From assembly GCA_013396635.1 (NCBI GenBank), contig WBMW01001574.1, positions 1 to 64,000 of the forward strand: DNA of 64,000 nt, written 5' to 3'. The notes beneath the pieces are model-generated. The model was given only the letters and a program-made list of their open reading frames with translations. It searched no databases and had not been told where the DNA came from. The stretch is from Penelope pileata (Eukaryota > Chordata > Aves > Galliformes > Cracidae). Positions 39,476-53,352 of the stretch are shown here, piece by piece. A program made the translations under genes and the position numbers. The number at the start of each line of letters is the position of its first letter. Position 1 is the first letter of the stretch.

Positions 39476-42200
39476 CTCCCCACAGTGCAAGGAGCACTCA
39501 AAGATACAAGAGCTCAAATCCTACCCAGGATCTCAGAAACAAGGGTCTGCTAAAACTCCACTTTATACAGGCGTTGTAGGTCTTGCTTCAGTCAGTCTAA
39601 TCAACTACAAGATTACAAAATGGAAAAAAGGCATTTAATTTGATATGAGTAGCTATTCCTCTCAGCTAATTCTTGACCGGAGAGAGCTTGTGAAAACTGG
39701 ACTAATGCATGTGACTACAGATTATCACCCTCTGGAAATCACTGCTTAAATCTGCTGATCAACAGAACTGGAAATCTGGGAGCGTTCACGTCATCCCTTC
39801 GCTAATGTGCATATTTACCTGTCTTAAAACACACAAAGATAATTTGACCAATCAAGGCATGCATTTGTGTAAATCCCTAGAGTCTTACTCTGAAATTTGA
39901 TGTCTCCTGCATAGTAGGAATAAGGAAAGCAAAGGATTATTCTTTTCAGTTGATGCTGAGGACAAGTAAGAGTAAACAAAACAGGGAAAAGTGAGTCTCG
40001 ATATCTGTAGTTCAGTCAGAGGTCCCCTAAGTTCGTAAATGCCCAATGTCTACTCACAGAATTTAACACCTTCACAGTTTAAAAGAAGCAGAAGTACTGA
40101 TAAATAAATCAACATCAGAGCACTGTTACACAACTGAGAACTGTGTCAGGAGACTCAGGACTACAATGAAGCCAACAGTGCTGCTGCGGGCAAGGACGAA
40201 AGGACAATGACAGAGCAGAGATTAAAAGAACAAAAATGCCCAGCACGTCCAACGACCATAAACATTATGGCATTGCTACAAACTGTTAAGTTCTGTTGTA
40301 AGGGAAACAGATAGTAAAAATGACAACTTCTCCCCAATGTTTTTTTTAAGCTACTCTTCCGCAGTCTTCTGGCAAACTACAGAAACTGTGTGACTGCACA
40401 GGGAACACTAATAACGAGCATAAACAGGAAAGCTGCTTCACTTTTGTCCTCAAGTCAAATTAATAATTCAACAATCTGTCAATTCCTCTATTAGTCATAG
40501 CTCCCAATAACCTTATGAAATATCTTGAGAGTAGTAGAGAGATCAGAAAACTGCAAATGATGCAGCTCAGACATACAATCTGGTTTCATAATTTGTACCC
40601 ATGAGCCATTTTGGCCAGCAAAGCAGGACATTTCCTGAATCCAAGCACACCATGGGAACAATACGGACTTCAGTTTATCTGATCTGAGGTTTCATTTCTG
40701 CATCATTCTAGCATTGAGCCAGTTGATGTGACAAAAAGTATTAAGCAAGAGTCTGGAGAAAAGAAGTAGCAGTCAGCACTTGGGTAACGTTGGCAGCTAG
40801 GTGGCTGGCAGGTTTTATTCTATAGAAGTACTATCCAAGCCTAAATCCAAAAATGTCTTAGAGGTCAGAGACCCTCAGGCAGAAAAGAGCTTATGGACAT
40901 CCAAAAAGTGGGTAGCTCACTTAGGACTGTAACATTCCCAGAGAGAAACCTTGTGACAATGCCAAGCTTCTTGACACCACCACCACGTCATTTCAACGTC
41001 ATCACAAAGGCTGTGAAGCCAATGAATCGCTGCTGTTTCTGTAGTTCATATGGCATGGATCTGCCCCTCCTCCAAAAATCTGCTCCCTCCCAGCAGCCAC
41101 TTCAAGAGCCCATCCCGTTATCTCCTTGCAGAAGCCTTAGCCTGCTTAGCCCTTGTTTCTTTATCTTTCCTCATCCGAATGAGAAGCCAAAGTTAATCCT
41201 TTGCCTGCTTGTGAAGCAGGCGCTGTCCCGGTTACGTTTATTTCTAAACTATCTATAACTTTCTTCAACTATTTTCTTGAGAATAGTTACCTGACAAGTC
41301 TGACTCAAAAAGGATTCTGTGGTAAGTTTTATCAGAACAGTTCAGCCACCACCACGTTACATCATTCAAAGGGATGACACAGCATGCAAGATGCTTTTCT
41401 CTCCATGTGAAATTTTGTGCATTAGTAAATTTCTGTGATTGAGGTCAACGTTTTCAAAATACGATTCCCACTGTTCAGTTTTCTAAGTCAATTTGAGTAA
41501 AATAAATCTAAAAAGCCTTGGCCTAGATTTTAGAAGTATCAAATGCATTCAGCTTTTACAGCTTTGGTGTTTCTATAGCTAAAAATCAGACTCAGTTACA
41601 TCAAATACGAAATTAGACTAAATTTTGGAAATACTAGTTTATAGTCAAAGGCTTCAAACAGACTGCAAAAGAAATCAGAGTTCAAACGGTATAGGTGTAT
41701 TTCAATAAAAATACAAAAGTTTTCCATGAAGAATAATTTGCTTTGAAAATATTTTCCATTCATTTTTCTTTAGTACATTTATGCTACAACATTTTAAGGT
41801 ATCAGGTACACAGCAAAGAATTGCTGAGTCATGGCTTTGCTGGTCACATTCTTCTTTCTTTTAAATAAATTTTAATAACTAGCATTAACACTGCATTGAA
41901 GTTGGGGATCCATGCACACACAAACCAAATAGCAAAGGGAGAAAGGATTCAACACCTAGAAATATCCCATGAGGCTAACCCTTAACATCTATAACCTCTA
42001 TCATATTAGTAACATGCTCACTTCACAGTGCCTTCCAGCATCATTGTATATTTCTGTTATTCATTAATAAAATGTGGTTTTAGCAATACACTGAGTTGTC
42101 TTTCAGGATGGCCCCATGTTAGACAGACTCCATCTCCATCCAATTAATCAACATAACTGAGAAATACAGCATAAAAACCAATGGGTGCTCTAACCCACCT

Positions 42201-42217
42201 CGAGGTCAGAGACCTCG
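42201..42217. repeat. Short inverted repeat
   Basis: The 7-base arms cgaggtc and gacctcg are separated by aga. Such a hairpin is expected occasionally by chance in 64 kb. Confidence 0.8.
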
Positions 42218-42814
42218 CAGCACATTCACATTATATAACACAGCGTTGTACAAGGACCTCAAGCTATGGCCAAGACAACCTGGCACGCACACACAGTGGT
42301 ATGCCATGCAGAGGCAAAAGCTTCGTCCCAAAGGCAGCAGGGCCATGCTGGAGAGAATAAAACTACCCATGAGACCTGCTAGCTCTGGCACAACAACCAC
42401 ATGAGCTCTTCCTCCATCCAAAATCTGGTTCACCTCCATCATTCCTTGCCTAGTGCATGTACTCCATAACATGCTGCTCAGTCTCACCAAGTTCAAACTC
42501 ACAAGGGGGTTTTTGGAAACATCCGACAGACAAAGACCACATGATTCAAATCCAGTTTATTTTCTTCTTGCCAGACAGATGAGCCATATTCTGCCTTATC
42601 TTGCCTTTTTTCACCCTAGACTCAGGTACCCAGAAACAAAGGTTAAATAATTGTGAATATTTTTACAGGAAAGTATCACCCAATAATTCATTTGTGCAAT
42701 TGAATTCACTACAGACTTGCAAATAGCTCGTATGAGCTGTCAGAATGTTTCCAGGCTAGCTTGGAAAGAGAAAAAGATTTTATGTTTAACTAAGTTAACA
42801 ATTAAGCGGTTGGC

Positions 42815-43025
42815 AGTAATGGTCCGCAGAGCCTTGTGGAGGCCAATAAGCCTGAATTTAATATAGTGGAAGAGAGAGAGTTAGTGAAAGGAGAAAGATC
42901 TTGTCACTGGAAGTATGACAAATGAGGAGGGTGAACTCAACAGCAGTTTTACAAGAGGCTAGAAGGAGCAATACAAGCATAAACAAGAGGAGAAAGAAGC
43001 ACATTACTGTAATAAGGCTAAAAAA
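42815..43025. repeat. Probable ancient amniote interspersed repeat, unnamed
   Basis: In order, the block holds agagccttgtggaggccaat, tatagtggaagagagagag, cagcagttttacaagaggct and ggagaaagaagcacattact, followed by gtaataaggct. This parallels a sequence I recall as dispersed in turtle and crocodilian genomes (AGGGCCTTGAAAGTGAAG..., GAGAGGGAGCCAGTGGAGAG..., GCAGCAGCATTTTGAATGGA..., GGAGGTTGCAGTAATCAAGG). The match is loose and I cannot name the family. A library search is needed to confirm it. Confidence 0.35.
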
Positions 43026-43727
43026 GAGAAAGTCCCAGCTCAGGGCTCAGCTATGTTAAGAGGGGACAGCTTAACGTTGCTCACAGAACAATTCTGGAGC
43101 AGAATCCCACGGGTTATGCCTCTACATGGGTATACTATTTGGGTCACATTTAGCAATCGGGACTTGTTATTTAGCAACACAGACTCAGGACTTGCTGATT
43201 CACACAAGCCAACCCAGAACACAAAGTGTTTGGGTTCTCTTTTCCTGTTAAAGTCTTTGTTATTTACTGCCTGCAAGATCGCACTGAAGTTCCAGCCAAA
43301 ACTCATTTCTGATGTTTCCAATGTACATTCCAAAACCAGAAAACAAGGCATCACATCAAATGTTAAAATAAGATTACCATCTCAGCTGCCAAAGGGCTCG
43401 TGCAGGTTCAGAGACAAGGAGCAAGAGAAACCATGAGCAGTGGTGCACCAAAAGGAGCTGACGAGGGCTTTCGCCAGAACGGTAATCACAGCATGGTGGG
43501 AGATACAGTGGTCTACAGGATAGAAATCTTTTACCATGGAAGGAAAAGGATATATAAGGCAGTGGCTCACAGCCTCAAGGCTACACAGAGAGGATAATAG
43601 GCAGAATTGCAAAATGGGTAGAAACATTCAGTACAGAAAGGGCAGAATAATCTTTTCCCAGCAGAATAATCCAGTAGCCTCCAGGAATGTTACTAACAAT
43701 GTCAATCACAACGTTAATCGGACCAAA

Positions 43728-43830
43728 GCTGAGGTCCTATTGTGCCAAGCACTATAAAACAGAGACCACTGACCAGGCCCTGCACTGAAGAAAATATCTG
43801 TCATTCATTCAGACAAGGGAAAGGCAACAC
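43728..43830. repeat. Possible ancient repeat remnant
   Basis: The segment gaggtcctattgtgccaagc, then actataaaacagag and aggccctgcactgaagaa, resembles a widespread old amniote repeat (CCATTGTGCTAGGCGCTGTACAAACA... CAGTCCCTGCCCCAAAGA). It lies 0.7 kb from the element at 42815 and may belong to the same or a similar family. The resemblance fades after about 43830. Confidence 0.35.
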
Positions 43831-44203
43831 AAATCTCACAAGCAAGGGAACACCACAATGGCAGCAGTTATTTTAGCCCCATAATTTGAGAAACATGTTT
43901 AGGTCAGAATGAAATGACACAGTATGAAGAAACTAAGGCAATAGGACAGGCATAATATTAATGAAATACAGTAATTTAAGGAAACCTGGAAAGTTCTAAG
44001 ACAGTTGTAGGCAATAAAGCCAGGAAGGCCTTAGAATACAGATGTAAATGAGTCAGTTCAGTAGTGTGGCAAATTTAAGGAAGTTCAGATTGAAAAGCTG
44101 AAAAGAATTCCACAGTCCAACCACCTTCAGGATTTGTTTGAATTTCTTGTATCTATTTAGCTATTGCAGCTCTTTAAACTTTCCTAAACCCAAGGTGACC
44201 TTT

Positions 44204-44222
44204 AAAAAAAAAAAAAAAAAAA
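44204..44222. repeat. Poly-A run, 19 bases
   Basis: Uninterrupted A tract. I saw no gene-like or LINE-like sequence immediately 5' of it, so it is treated as a simple repeat and not as a retrocopy tail. Confidence 0.9.
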
Positions 44223-47200
44223 TCCTCTGAAAAATTTGCCAGCACATACAAACATATTCTAAAACATGCTGTCCGGAACAAACAGTCTTCAGCACAGGGC
44301 ACCAAATAGTCTCTATAATAAACCAAGAGCAATTAGTCTGCTGGGAAACAAATTAGCTCATTTCATTTCAGAAGAGTAAAGGTGGCTGCAGGGCTCCAGG
44401 GACGACGTGAACTGTGGGGTCTTTTACTGAGCGACCGTTACTGGAAGCCCACCAGTTTGTACCTGACAGAGGGAACTGACAGAGCTTCCAGAGCCTGGCA
44501 GGCAAAGCTTTGCACTGGCCTGCAAAAAACAACAGGCAGTACTCCCTCCCTAGTCCCTTTGCTCCCTCAAAATACCCCTAGAGCCAGAAACCTCTGGACC
44601 ACCAGGACAGACTCTCTTAAGCCTTATCTGCTGCCTCCAAGTCTGCCAGTTCCATCCTGTCCCTCCTTGTTTCCCAAACTAGAGAATCTGTGAAGTGAAA
44701 ATTTATCAGACTTGACATCAAGTCCTAGTTTTAGACACAAGGGTAGAAATTCTGAGAATCATCAGGAGATTCAAAGCTCAAAAGAGTTGAGATGAGAGAC
44801 CTGTTTCTTGCTCTTATCCAAATTGTTAGTACAGATACTAACAGTAGCTAAACAGATACTAACAGATACCAAACTTTGGGGAGCCCACAGACAGCTAAGC
44901 CCAGCTAGCAAGCAGTATGAATAGAGAGCACACACTAAATATGTCTCCTGATATAGGATTTATGGAGCGTTGTAGAAAACCTTAAAAATGCCGTGACCAA
45001 GAAAGGTTACTATTTTATTTACAAAAAAAGTAAACAGAGATGCAGCCCAAGAGGAGCAAAGGAGGGGCACGTACTACACTGTCCGTGCGATCCACCCGCA
45101 CGAGAAGGCCAACAGAGCTGAGAGGAGAGCTCTGGGGACAAACTGGAGAGCAATGGAAGAGCTCATCTCGCATGGGAGAGAAAGGCAGCCCAGGGCTGTG
45201 GCACTGAGCAAATGCTGGAAGGTGGGGATGGGGAAACAAGAGTCTTCCTGCCTAAGATCGCTGTGAAAAGCAACATTGTGGAGTCAGAGTTGACTCCTCA
45301 CTTCACCACAGTCAAGACAGGCCTCAAATCTTCAAGCAGCTGATAAAACTGAGAGATTGCTACTAGGCACACTCAGAAGTTTGCATTTGGTTAATTTAAT
45401 GCATTTGTTTTGCAGCTACTTACAAGCTACTGATCTAGAATTCCAGCTGTGATTTCTTCGACAAATCATTCTTTTTTTTTTTTTAATTTTGTTAAGTGAT
45501 ATGACAAACAAAAAGTGCATTGTAATCTACTAACCTGTCATCCCCTCCCTCCCCAGTGCACACACAAATCTACATAAAATGCAGCAGACAATCACTGGCA
45601 ATGTGCGCAAACTGGGACTGAAAATCTCCACTGTTGAGTACCTACCTTGTAAAATGGGCTGTTAAAGATCTGACTTTGCCAGGTCTTATGTATCAGGAAA
45701 CTCAGCAGCAGTTGAACATCAGTGCCATGTTAAAAAACGAATGTACAGAAGTGAGACTCCCAGAACTCTAGAAAACCTCATGTGCCCCAGTAGAACTTAA
45801 AGTAGCGATCTTAAACTGGTCTTCCCACTTAATTTTTTAGCACGTAAGAGCCACAGAGTACTCACTATGAACATGCTGTTGAGGGCTCTTCCTAAGCCAG
45901 ATGTCTTGGCAATTTCTGGGTCATCTCCCCACAAGGCAGAGCGTTGCTTCATGCTCTCCAGACACAGCTAGCTCTGGTGACTCTGGTCATTAACCAGTTT
46001 ATCAATCACATGTAACGATCCATTGAGCATCTCTAGATAGGCAGCCCAATTTTGTTAAATAAAGACAGGTCTAGTCATCAATAAATCTGTCTGCAGGAAC
46101 CTCTTCCCTCTCCTCTCATGCTTCTCCTCTTTCTGCCTTTATTGAGGTTCTTACATCTTCAGAGAGCAAGATTTCTTTAGATTAACTAAAGACAGGATTA
46201 TCTCAGAATAAACTGCCCTCCTGGTATCACTTTATTTGAATTACTGGATCTTCTAATTGTTTATCATAAAACAACATTCAAATATTTTGAAATCTTAACT
46301 GAATAAAGACAGTTCTGTCAGTGAAAATATTTACAGTAGCCTCACTAATTGAGGCTGATTCCAGCTTCCTGAATCTCATTATGGTAAGCTGGGCACCACT
46401 GCGAAAGTGAAACAAATAGGAGATGAATAAAAACAAACATTTAGAAACGCAAACAACTGCATGGAGTGACATTAATCATTACAAGAATTCTGTCAAAAAC
46501 ATCCCTGTGATTGGCATCTGTCAAAATATCTCAGTGATTCCCCAGCACACGGGCATGGTTGAGATGGAGAAAGAAAACACGCGCAACAGCCAGCACTGCA
46601 AATCTCACATGGCTCTGAATTTGTAAGTGAATTATTTTGGTGTCTTAGAGCACTCCAGCAGTGACACATCCTCCTGGAGAGCCTGTCACTGTTCCCTCCT
46701 TCTCAGAGAGTGCAATGTCTGGAAGCTAATTATGCAGAATGCTGGGCTGTTTTCCCTGGGTTGTTCAACAAACCACAGGAGATGGCAAAACACTGAAAAT
46801 CCAGAGACACAAACAGGGAGAGACTGCAAGTAGGAGCAAGTTCTCTCAGTGTGGTGGTGGTGTATGATCATACACTGAAAAAATACACCTACAGTCACTG
46901 CAGCATAGAGTGCTGCTCCGTCATGGAACAAGCTCCCCAGCAAACATCCTCCTGGGTCTGACCGAACCTTTTCACAGAGCCGTGTGCTAGCTGAAATCCT
47001 TCATCAAAGTTAGGATGGCTCACTGCGTTCAGTGGCTCCTGAGTTAAAGGCAAACTGTATCTCCTGAGAACTTGCAGCTTCTGCTGTGGGCAAGCATGGA
47101 CTGTTCCTTAGGCATTCTGTAGTTCTGGTCAAGCCAACTTTGCTCAATCAACTTGATTACCTATTATGCATGTTTTTGTGCTCTGTAACACCGTGCTGGC

Positions 47201-48560
47201 CAAATGCTTTCATTCAGTGACAACACTGGGTAGGTGGAGACTGAAGTGGTGACGGGTGTCAGGAGGCCAGGGATGGCTGTATGTCCAACAGAGCTGTTTC
47301 CAGCCAGCTCTGAGATCTGCACAACTGTCGACTCACCAAAGGGGTTGAGCATATCCCATGATGAACAGAAGGGAAGCTGAGATTAGCTAAAGGGGTAGAT
47401 AGGTGTTTGACTTAAATCGAGCACGGGGAAGGTGAAGGAAAAGCCATTACTTAATATGTTTGATAATGTTCTTTTCTTAATACTGAAGATGAGTGATTAG
47501 AAGTTGGCATAAACCAGCAAAAAATTAAGTAAACATTCCCTGAGTGGAGACCTTATTGTCTGCAACAAGAAATGATTCAAAAATGTCCGCGTTTTGTTAT
47601 CACCAATTTATCTTTTCCTCATTACATTTCCATTATTTAATTCACATTTTCCATTATCCAGGTCAGCTTACCCTTCTCTTATGTGGGATAACTGAAAGCT
47701 TAGGAATGCAGCTATCAGCAAGAGGAGGACTTGAACTTGATAGTCCAGGAGGCCTGTTCTGCCGTTACGGTTTTAGTTTAGTTTCCATCTGAGGAAATTA
47801 AATCCTATTAATATGAACAACAACAAAAAAACCTGTTAACTCTGGTTTCCTCTCATTTCCTGTCTGGACATGGTTTAGAAGTCCCCTGGTTATAGCAAAT
47901 CCTAATAATACAACACCAAAGGATGAAGAATGTGCTTTATAGAGAAGAGATGGAGGAGACAGAGCACCTCAAACCTTCCCCTGCACGCCCAGCGAGGAGC
48001 AGATGCTGGGTACAATTCCATGCATCACTGACCTGGGAGGAGAGATGCAGGACAGTTTTGTCTTTCTTCTTAGAAAATGAGACTACTACTTTCCTCCTAA
48101 AATACCTTCCTGACTGAGCCCAGGTGGAGAATTTGGTGGTTGAGCAGGATAGATATTTTGCCAGGACACCATGGCCAAGAAAGGCCAACTACTTCTCTAC
48201 AGATGCATCTTCTGAGCCAAGTTTCTTTACCCTTGACAGACGAGGAAACCCCTATGTGAAATAAGCAGTTATAGAGCAGAAGTAAACAAGCCTAGCATTT
48301 ATAAACTGTTTGGTATCCTGTTGTTCCATAAATAGCTGTTATTACCCAGGGGGTCAGAACTGTCCAAAGTAGAAGAAATGCCTGGTACATGCGCTAACTA
48401 AAATCCACAACAAGGGGAAAAAACAGAGAAAGTTTGTGGTTTTCTTATTTTAGTTTTCTTTGCTTAACCCAGGACCTATAAGCATACTTTGCCTCCTTCG
48501 AATTCTGGAGATCCTTTCTCCACAGTCCCAAGAGAAGCAGACACAAGCAGAGCAACAACG

Positions 48561-48580
48561 GGCTAGCGTGCACGCTAGCC
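48561..48580. repeat. Perfect 20-bp palindrome
   Basis: The ten bases ggctagcgtg are followed immediately by their exact reverse complement, with no spacer. It contains two NheI-type GCTAGC hexamers flanking a central GTGCAC. It does not extend at either end. No function is apparent and no repeat family was recognised around it. Confidence 0.9.
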
Positions 48581-49376
48581 TGCTCAACAGGACCTTGGGG
48601 CCAACTCCTTCCTCTGCAGATGCCTCAACTCCACAGACAATGTTTAAGAAACAAATCAAAAGCAAAAAGAGCTGGCCTCCACCTGCTCTAGAGGGCTGCC
48701 TGTTTTGCCAAAGGTTATGTTCAGACTGCCTGGAGCTGGATATCACAGCTTAAAATACCTACCCAGCCATCAGGCTACACGTTTACAAACAAACTCTTAA
48801 AATCTAAACAAAACTTGCAGAACAGACAGGCTGTGCTGCTTATCCTTAATTCACTGCCCAGCGAAGCAGCTGGTGTGGCTTTCAACTTCCCTTGAGACCA
48901 TCCCAAAGCTGGCCCTCTCTCCAAAACAGAGCCAGAGATCTCCCCACCACAACAGCTGCTGTCCAAAGCACTCAGTCGCAATGCAGGTCCCCAGGACAGC
49001 CCAGCACAGAGCCCAGCAGCAGCTGCACAACAGGGAAAGCCCTCACGTCCCAGGTACCTCTCCTTGCCTGTCGTTTTCAGGTTATTTAATGCAATTCCAC
49101 CTTTCCTAAAGCATTTGGGAAGTGTTTATATTCTAACTGCTCGTTCATGGGCATGTCTTCTCTCTGTGAGTAAACCTTTTTATTCCTAGATAAATTAATT
49201 CAGTTCTCAGGAATCTAAGACACTGGCATCGCTGTCAACAGTGCAATTCTATCCCAAGGTTTGCCCTGGCGTAATCATGAATGTGGGCTCACACAGCAGA
49301 CAAACATCATAAAGAAGGTAAAATGTGTGGCATATCAATTTAGCCATACGACTCTCTAAAACTACCACCTTTTGGG

Positions 49377-49396
49377 TTTTTTTTTTTTTTTTTTTT
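49377..49396. repeat. Poly-T run, 20 bases
   Basis: Uninterrupted T tract, the longest homopolymer in the window. Read on the minus strand it would be a poly-A tail, but no retrocopy body was recognised downstream on the plus strand. Confidence 0.9.
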
Positions 49397-51951
49397 AAAA
49401 CAACAGAAAAGATGTGTTATTTGAAATAAACCCAATTCTGAAGCTTTCACCACTTGTTCAGGCTTGGAAGAGTAACAAATTAACATGGTAGCTGCAATGA
49501 TCTTCAGGAAAATCACAATGAGACAGTTCTCTTAAGAGAGCTAGACATAGGTTTTCTGGTTGACAAGTTGAACACTGGAACAAGCTAGGGTCCTGACCCT
49601 ACAAGAAAGTTTCATAGCTTGTAAAACAATGACTCACAGTACTTCAGGAGAGAAAAAAACATGATGGCTCTCAAAGCGATGGCAGATCACACAAAAACGA
49701 AACAACTTTTTTTTCTGAATGCACAGATCTTCAGAAATTTAGCAAAATAGAAGCAGAATTAAAAAACATACTGCATAACAATAGTAAAATACGCTATCCC
49801 AGTGCTTCACCTCTGTGTGTGCTAACACACTTGCCTTGCTTTCCAGCATTAAAAGCGATTTAGGTTGGCTTGAAGCAGTGAACAAGAGCTCTTGAGAAAC
49901 TACAGGAACTCTACCAAGCTACTGTGATCCCTGACACTGTAACAACAGTTACAGTGTTACTACTAAAATATTTTGCGACTTATTCATGGATTTTATTTTT
50001 CCTTCATAGTTACATTAAAATTATAGTAAAAGGTACAAAGAAAGTAATCGCCAAAAGAACTTACACTGCTTGCTCTGCAGTGAAGTCAGAGCTTCTGCAA
50101 CATTATCTGAACACCCTCAAGTGACTTTCCACACTGCTACAGTCAAAAGAGAATTTTTTATCTTTCTAGTTTTTACCTTCATTTGCCTAACGCAGAGTTG
50201 GAGGCTTCCCCAGACTCTTTCTAAATTAGCCTAATAATCTTGCATAAATTAGGCTTGCTTTTCATCCACATTCACAGCCAATGCACACTGGCTCGGTGAC
50301 AGCATTTGCATGCACTGATACTCCTGAAACATTTCAATAATAGAACAAAGTGTGACAGCAAAAGAGGAGGAGGGAAAGGTAGAAGAGAAAATAAATTGAT
50401 TGGAAATCTACTCCCAAATAGGAAACTTGTTCGTTCTGAATCCCCTACTGTGGTTTGATCAATCACCACTCTGCAACCAAATTCTGAAAACTCTGAGAGA
50501 TGCTGTGCACTTTTTTTACAGCAAGGAGAAATCACTGGTGACACACAGAGCCTCAGAGACACCAGGAAACTCCCTGAGGCTCTGGGAAGATGATGAGCTA
50601 CACCAATAATGATGAACCTTCAGAGGGTTGAAGTCAGAGATTTAATAAAATCAGAAACACACAAAAAAGCTTTCCTGAGGGGATTTATGAGTAAAAGAAG
50701 TCAAGGCATGCATACATAAAAATCATAGTAATGTTATGTGAAGAGCTCAGCTTGCACACTGATATTTTAACTGTGTACTTTTAATACTGTTTACATAAAA
50801 TTTCTCAAAAGAAAACCAAAAGCATTATGTGGATCATTGACAAGTGAATAAAGCATTTAAATGGACTCTAACACATTCTCAAGCAATCTTTGCTGCAAGA
50901 TTTTCCCGGAAACTTAAATATTCTTATTACTGCAGCTTTTGAGCAGATGGGCCACAGCAACAGAGCCCAAACACACATGCACAATTAAATATGCTCATTT
51001 GGTGGCATACATTAAATTCACTGTTTCTATTATGATCATGCATGTTCACACAAATATGGCTATTTATTTGCACATTTGCAAAGCTGTCCCTTTGTCTTCC
51101 CTCCCCCCTTTTTTGGTTTAAGTTCAGAATTTCAATATAACGATAGTATTCTGGGGGAAGGGAACAAAAAAAAAAGCCCTGTTCCCTCCCTGGCATGAGA
51201 CGCAGTGTGCTCATGGTGACGTGAGAACACACATGCTCTGCACCTTTTTTCAGAGGCAAAAAGGCAAACACACCCTGAGTTCCATGTGCCTATAACCCAG
51301 CTTTCACCTAACCGTCTCAATTCAGAATTTGTGAAAAAGATTCTGAAGACAAACTTCTCTCTCAGGCACGGAGCCTGCACTTCACATGGATTCACACACA
51401 TTCATTATTATTAATCTTGAGAGAGGTTAAGCACGAACGATTTCAGCTCCAAAAATAGATCCTATGTAGAATCTGCTGTCACGATCAGTTTGTGGGAATT
51501 GCATGTACCACTTTGCACCTCTTTTTTTCCTCTCCAATGTAGAAACAGTGAACACGGGATAGAGAGAACAACCTGCACAAACTGATGTGAAAGCAGGCAC
51601 CCACTTCTTGCCCAGGTTGGCTGAGGGGGTCTTTGCAGTCCATCACCTTGGCTCTTCGTTCTCGTGCTGCACCCTTGGCTGGCACGGTACAGTGATTTGG
51701 TAATTCCATAAATTGGATCAGTGAACTGATCTGGATTAAAAATAATCTTGTACAGAAGGAATAGATGGATGGGGGAGGGACAACCAATGTTTGGACATGA
51801 GGATTATTTCACTTACCCAGTTTATTGCAATATCCAAAGGCATTTACACTAGCTCAGGTATACCTCAGCTCAGGTAGTGGAGCAGCACAAGGGACAGCAC
51901 GAACCCCTTAAGCTAACAACGCCAAGATGAACACAATATGCAGAAACAGTC

Positions 51952-51966
51952 TTTTTTTTTTTTTTT
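51952..51966. repeat. Poly-T run, 15 bases
   Basis: Uninterrupted T tract followed by cctttaaat. Simple repeat, no associated element recognised. Confidence 0.85.
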
Positions 51967-53328
51967 CCTTTAAATCTACTCTTGCAATAGGCCACCTCCC
52001 TTTCAACCTGACTGCAGCAGCATGTACATCTTCACAGGCTGTCAAAATGGCAGCAAGGAGCTGCTGCCACGCACATTCATTCTCAAGTACGAGCTCCCGG
52101 CTGGTTACGCAGTGCCAGGAACTCAAGCGCTGAAGTTGAGTTTGCACAGCTATCTGCTCATCTCTGCTATTACTGTCATTGCTCTCTACAACACTAATGA
52201 ATGCGGGGAATCTGCCACAGACCACACTCTTTAAACACGTCTTTGGTTACCACCAGAACCAGTGGTTTACAACACCCTGAACCTCAGTTCTCAAACGCTG
52301 CCACTGAATGCCAGCTTCCTCCTGGAGCCAACACAGGCGGAACCGACTGAAGCAGCCCCTGCATTGTGAGAGACAATCCGATTTTCGTGGTTATAAATAG
52401 CAACGACAGCTCAGACAACAATGACAACAATCCTAGCTAATTTTTTAAAAGCACATGTCTTCTAACAGACTGTGCTGTGCGTGCACTGAAGTACAGTCAG
52501 CAGTGACAAAATATCTTGCAAGATAACATACTTTTCACCTTTAGGCAGAACTATGAGATATTCGAGTCTCTCAGATGAGCACACGGCAATAAAACAAACA
52601 AAGGAATTATCAAAGGAACGTACAGTAGGACCTGTTGGTTACTCTGACCCCATTCTGTCACTCAAAATTTACATTAATATATGTTTTAAGAAATCATCTT
52701 CTTTGTGTTTTCAAACTGTATATAATACCCAACACACTAACTGCAGAGGTGAAAAAGTGAGAGAATCAAAACATACAGGGGATAAAAGGCACTATTTCAT
52801 AAAAACCACAAGGAAAGAAAGGTAAAAGCAGTGCAAAATGCCACATTTGCCACCAATCGTAGCAGCTCAGCAGCCGATGTCAGAGGAAGATAACGTACAG
52901 GAAAAGCTGCAGAGAGCTGGGTGGGAGGTGCTGCCTGACATCAGAGGTGATTTGATGAGCATGTTTGAAAGGCATGTTTTGGCTCGTGTTTGTTTAGCTG
53001 AGATTTACAAAACACAGAATACAGACACAAAGCTGCATGTATGGAGTTCAGAGAAACATGAAACACTGACAGCCTGATGCATCAGGGCACCATCATCTCT
53101 TCTCATCCCTCCTTCCCGTCCTGCACATCCCAAGCTCCTGAACTTGGAGTTAGCTAAGGAACTGAGGGATGCCAAGGATGTGCAGCACTTATCAGGAGAA
53201 TATACACTTCCATCAATGTGTCCCTGCAAATTCAAACCTCAATAATGCAATGAAGAACATTTCCTCAGTCTTTGCTGTGGGGACAGGCAGAATAAGCAAG
53301 GTGCTGTTAATAGATACTAACTAATTCA

Positions 53329-53352
53329 GCGTATATATACATATATATATAA
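53329..53352. repeat. TA-rich dinucleotide repeat
   Basis: An alternating gtatatatacatatatatata tract, a likely polymorphic microsatellite. Confidence 0.85.

Noticed and set aside
49377..49396. Poly-T run as the tail of a minus-strand processed pseudogene
   Set aside because: No gene-like body adjacent on the expected side, and no target-site duplication seen.
52838..53077. 79-codon open frame rich in charged residues
   Set aside because: No family features, no splice context that fits ST3GAL3, and too short to support alone.
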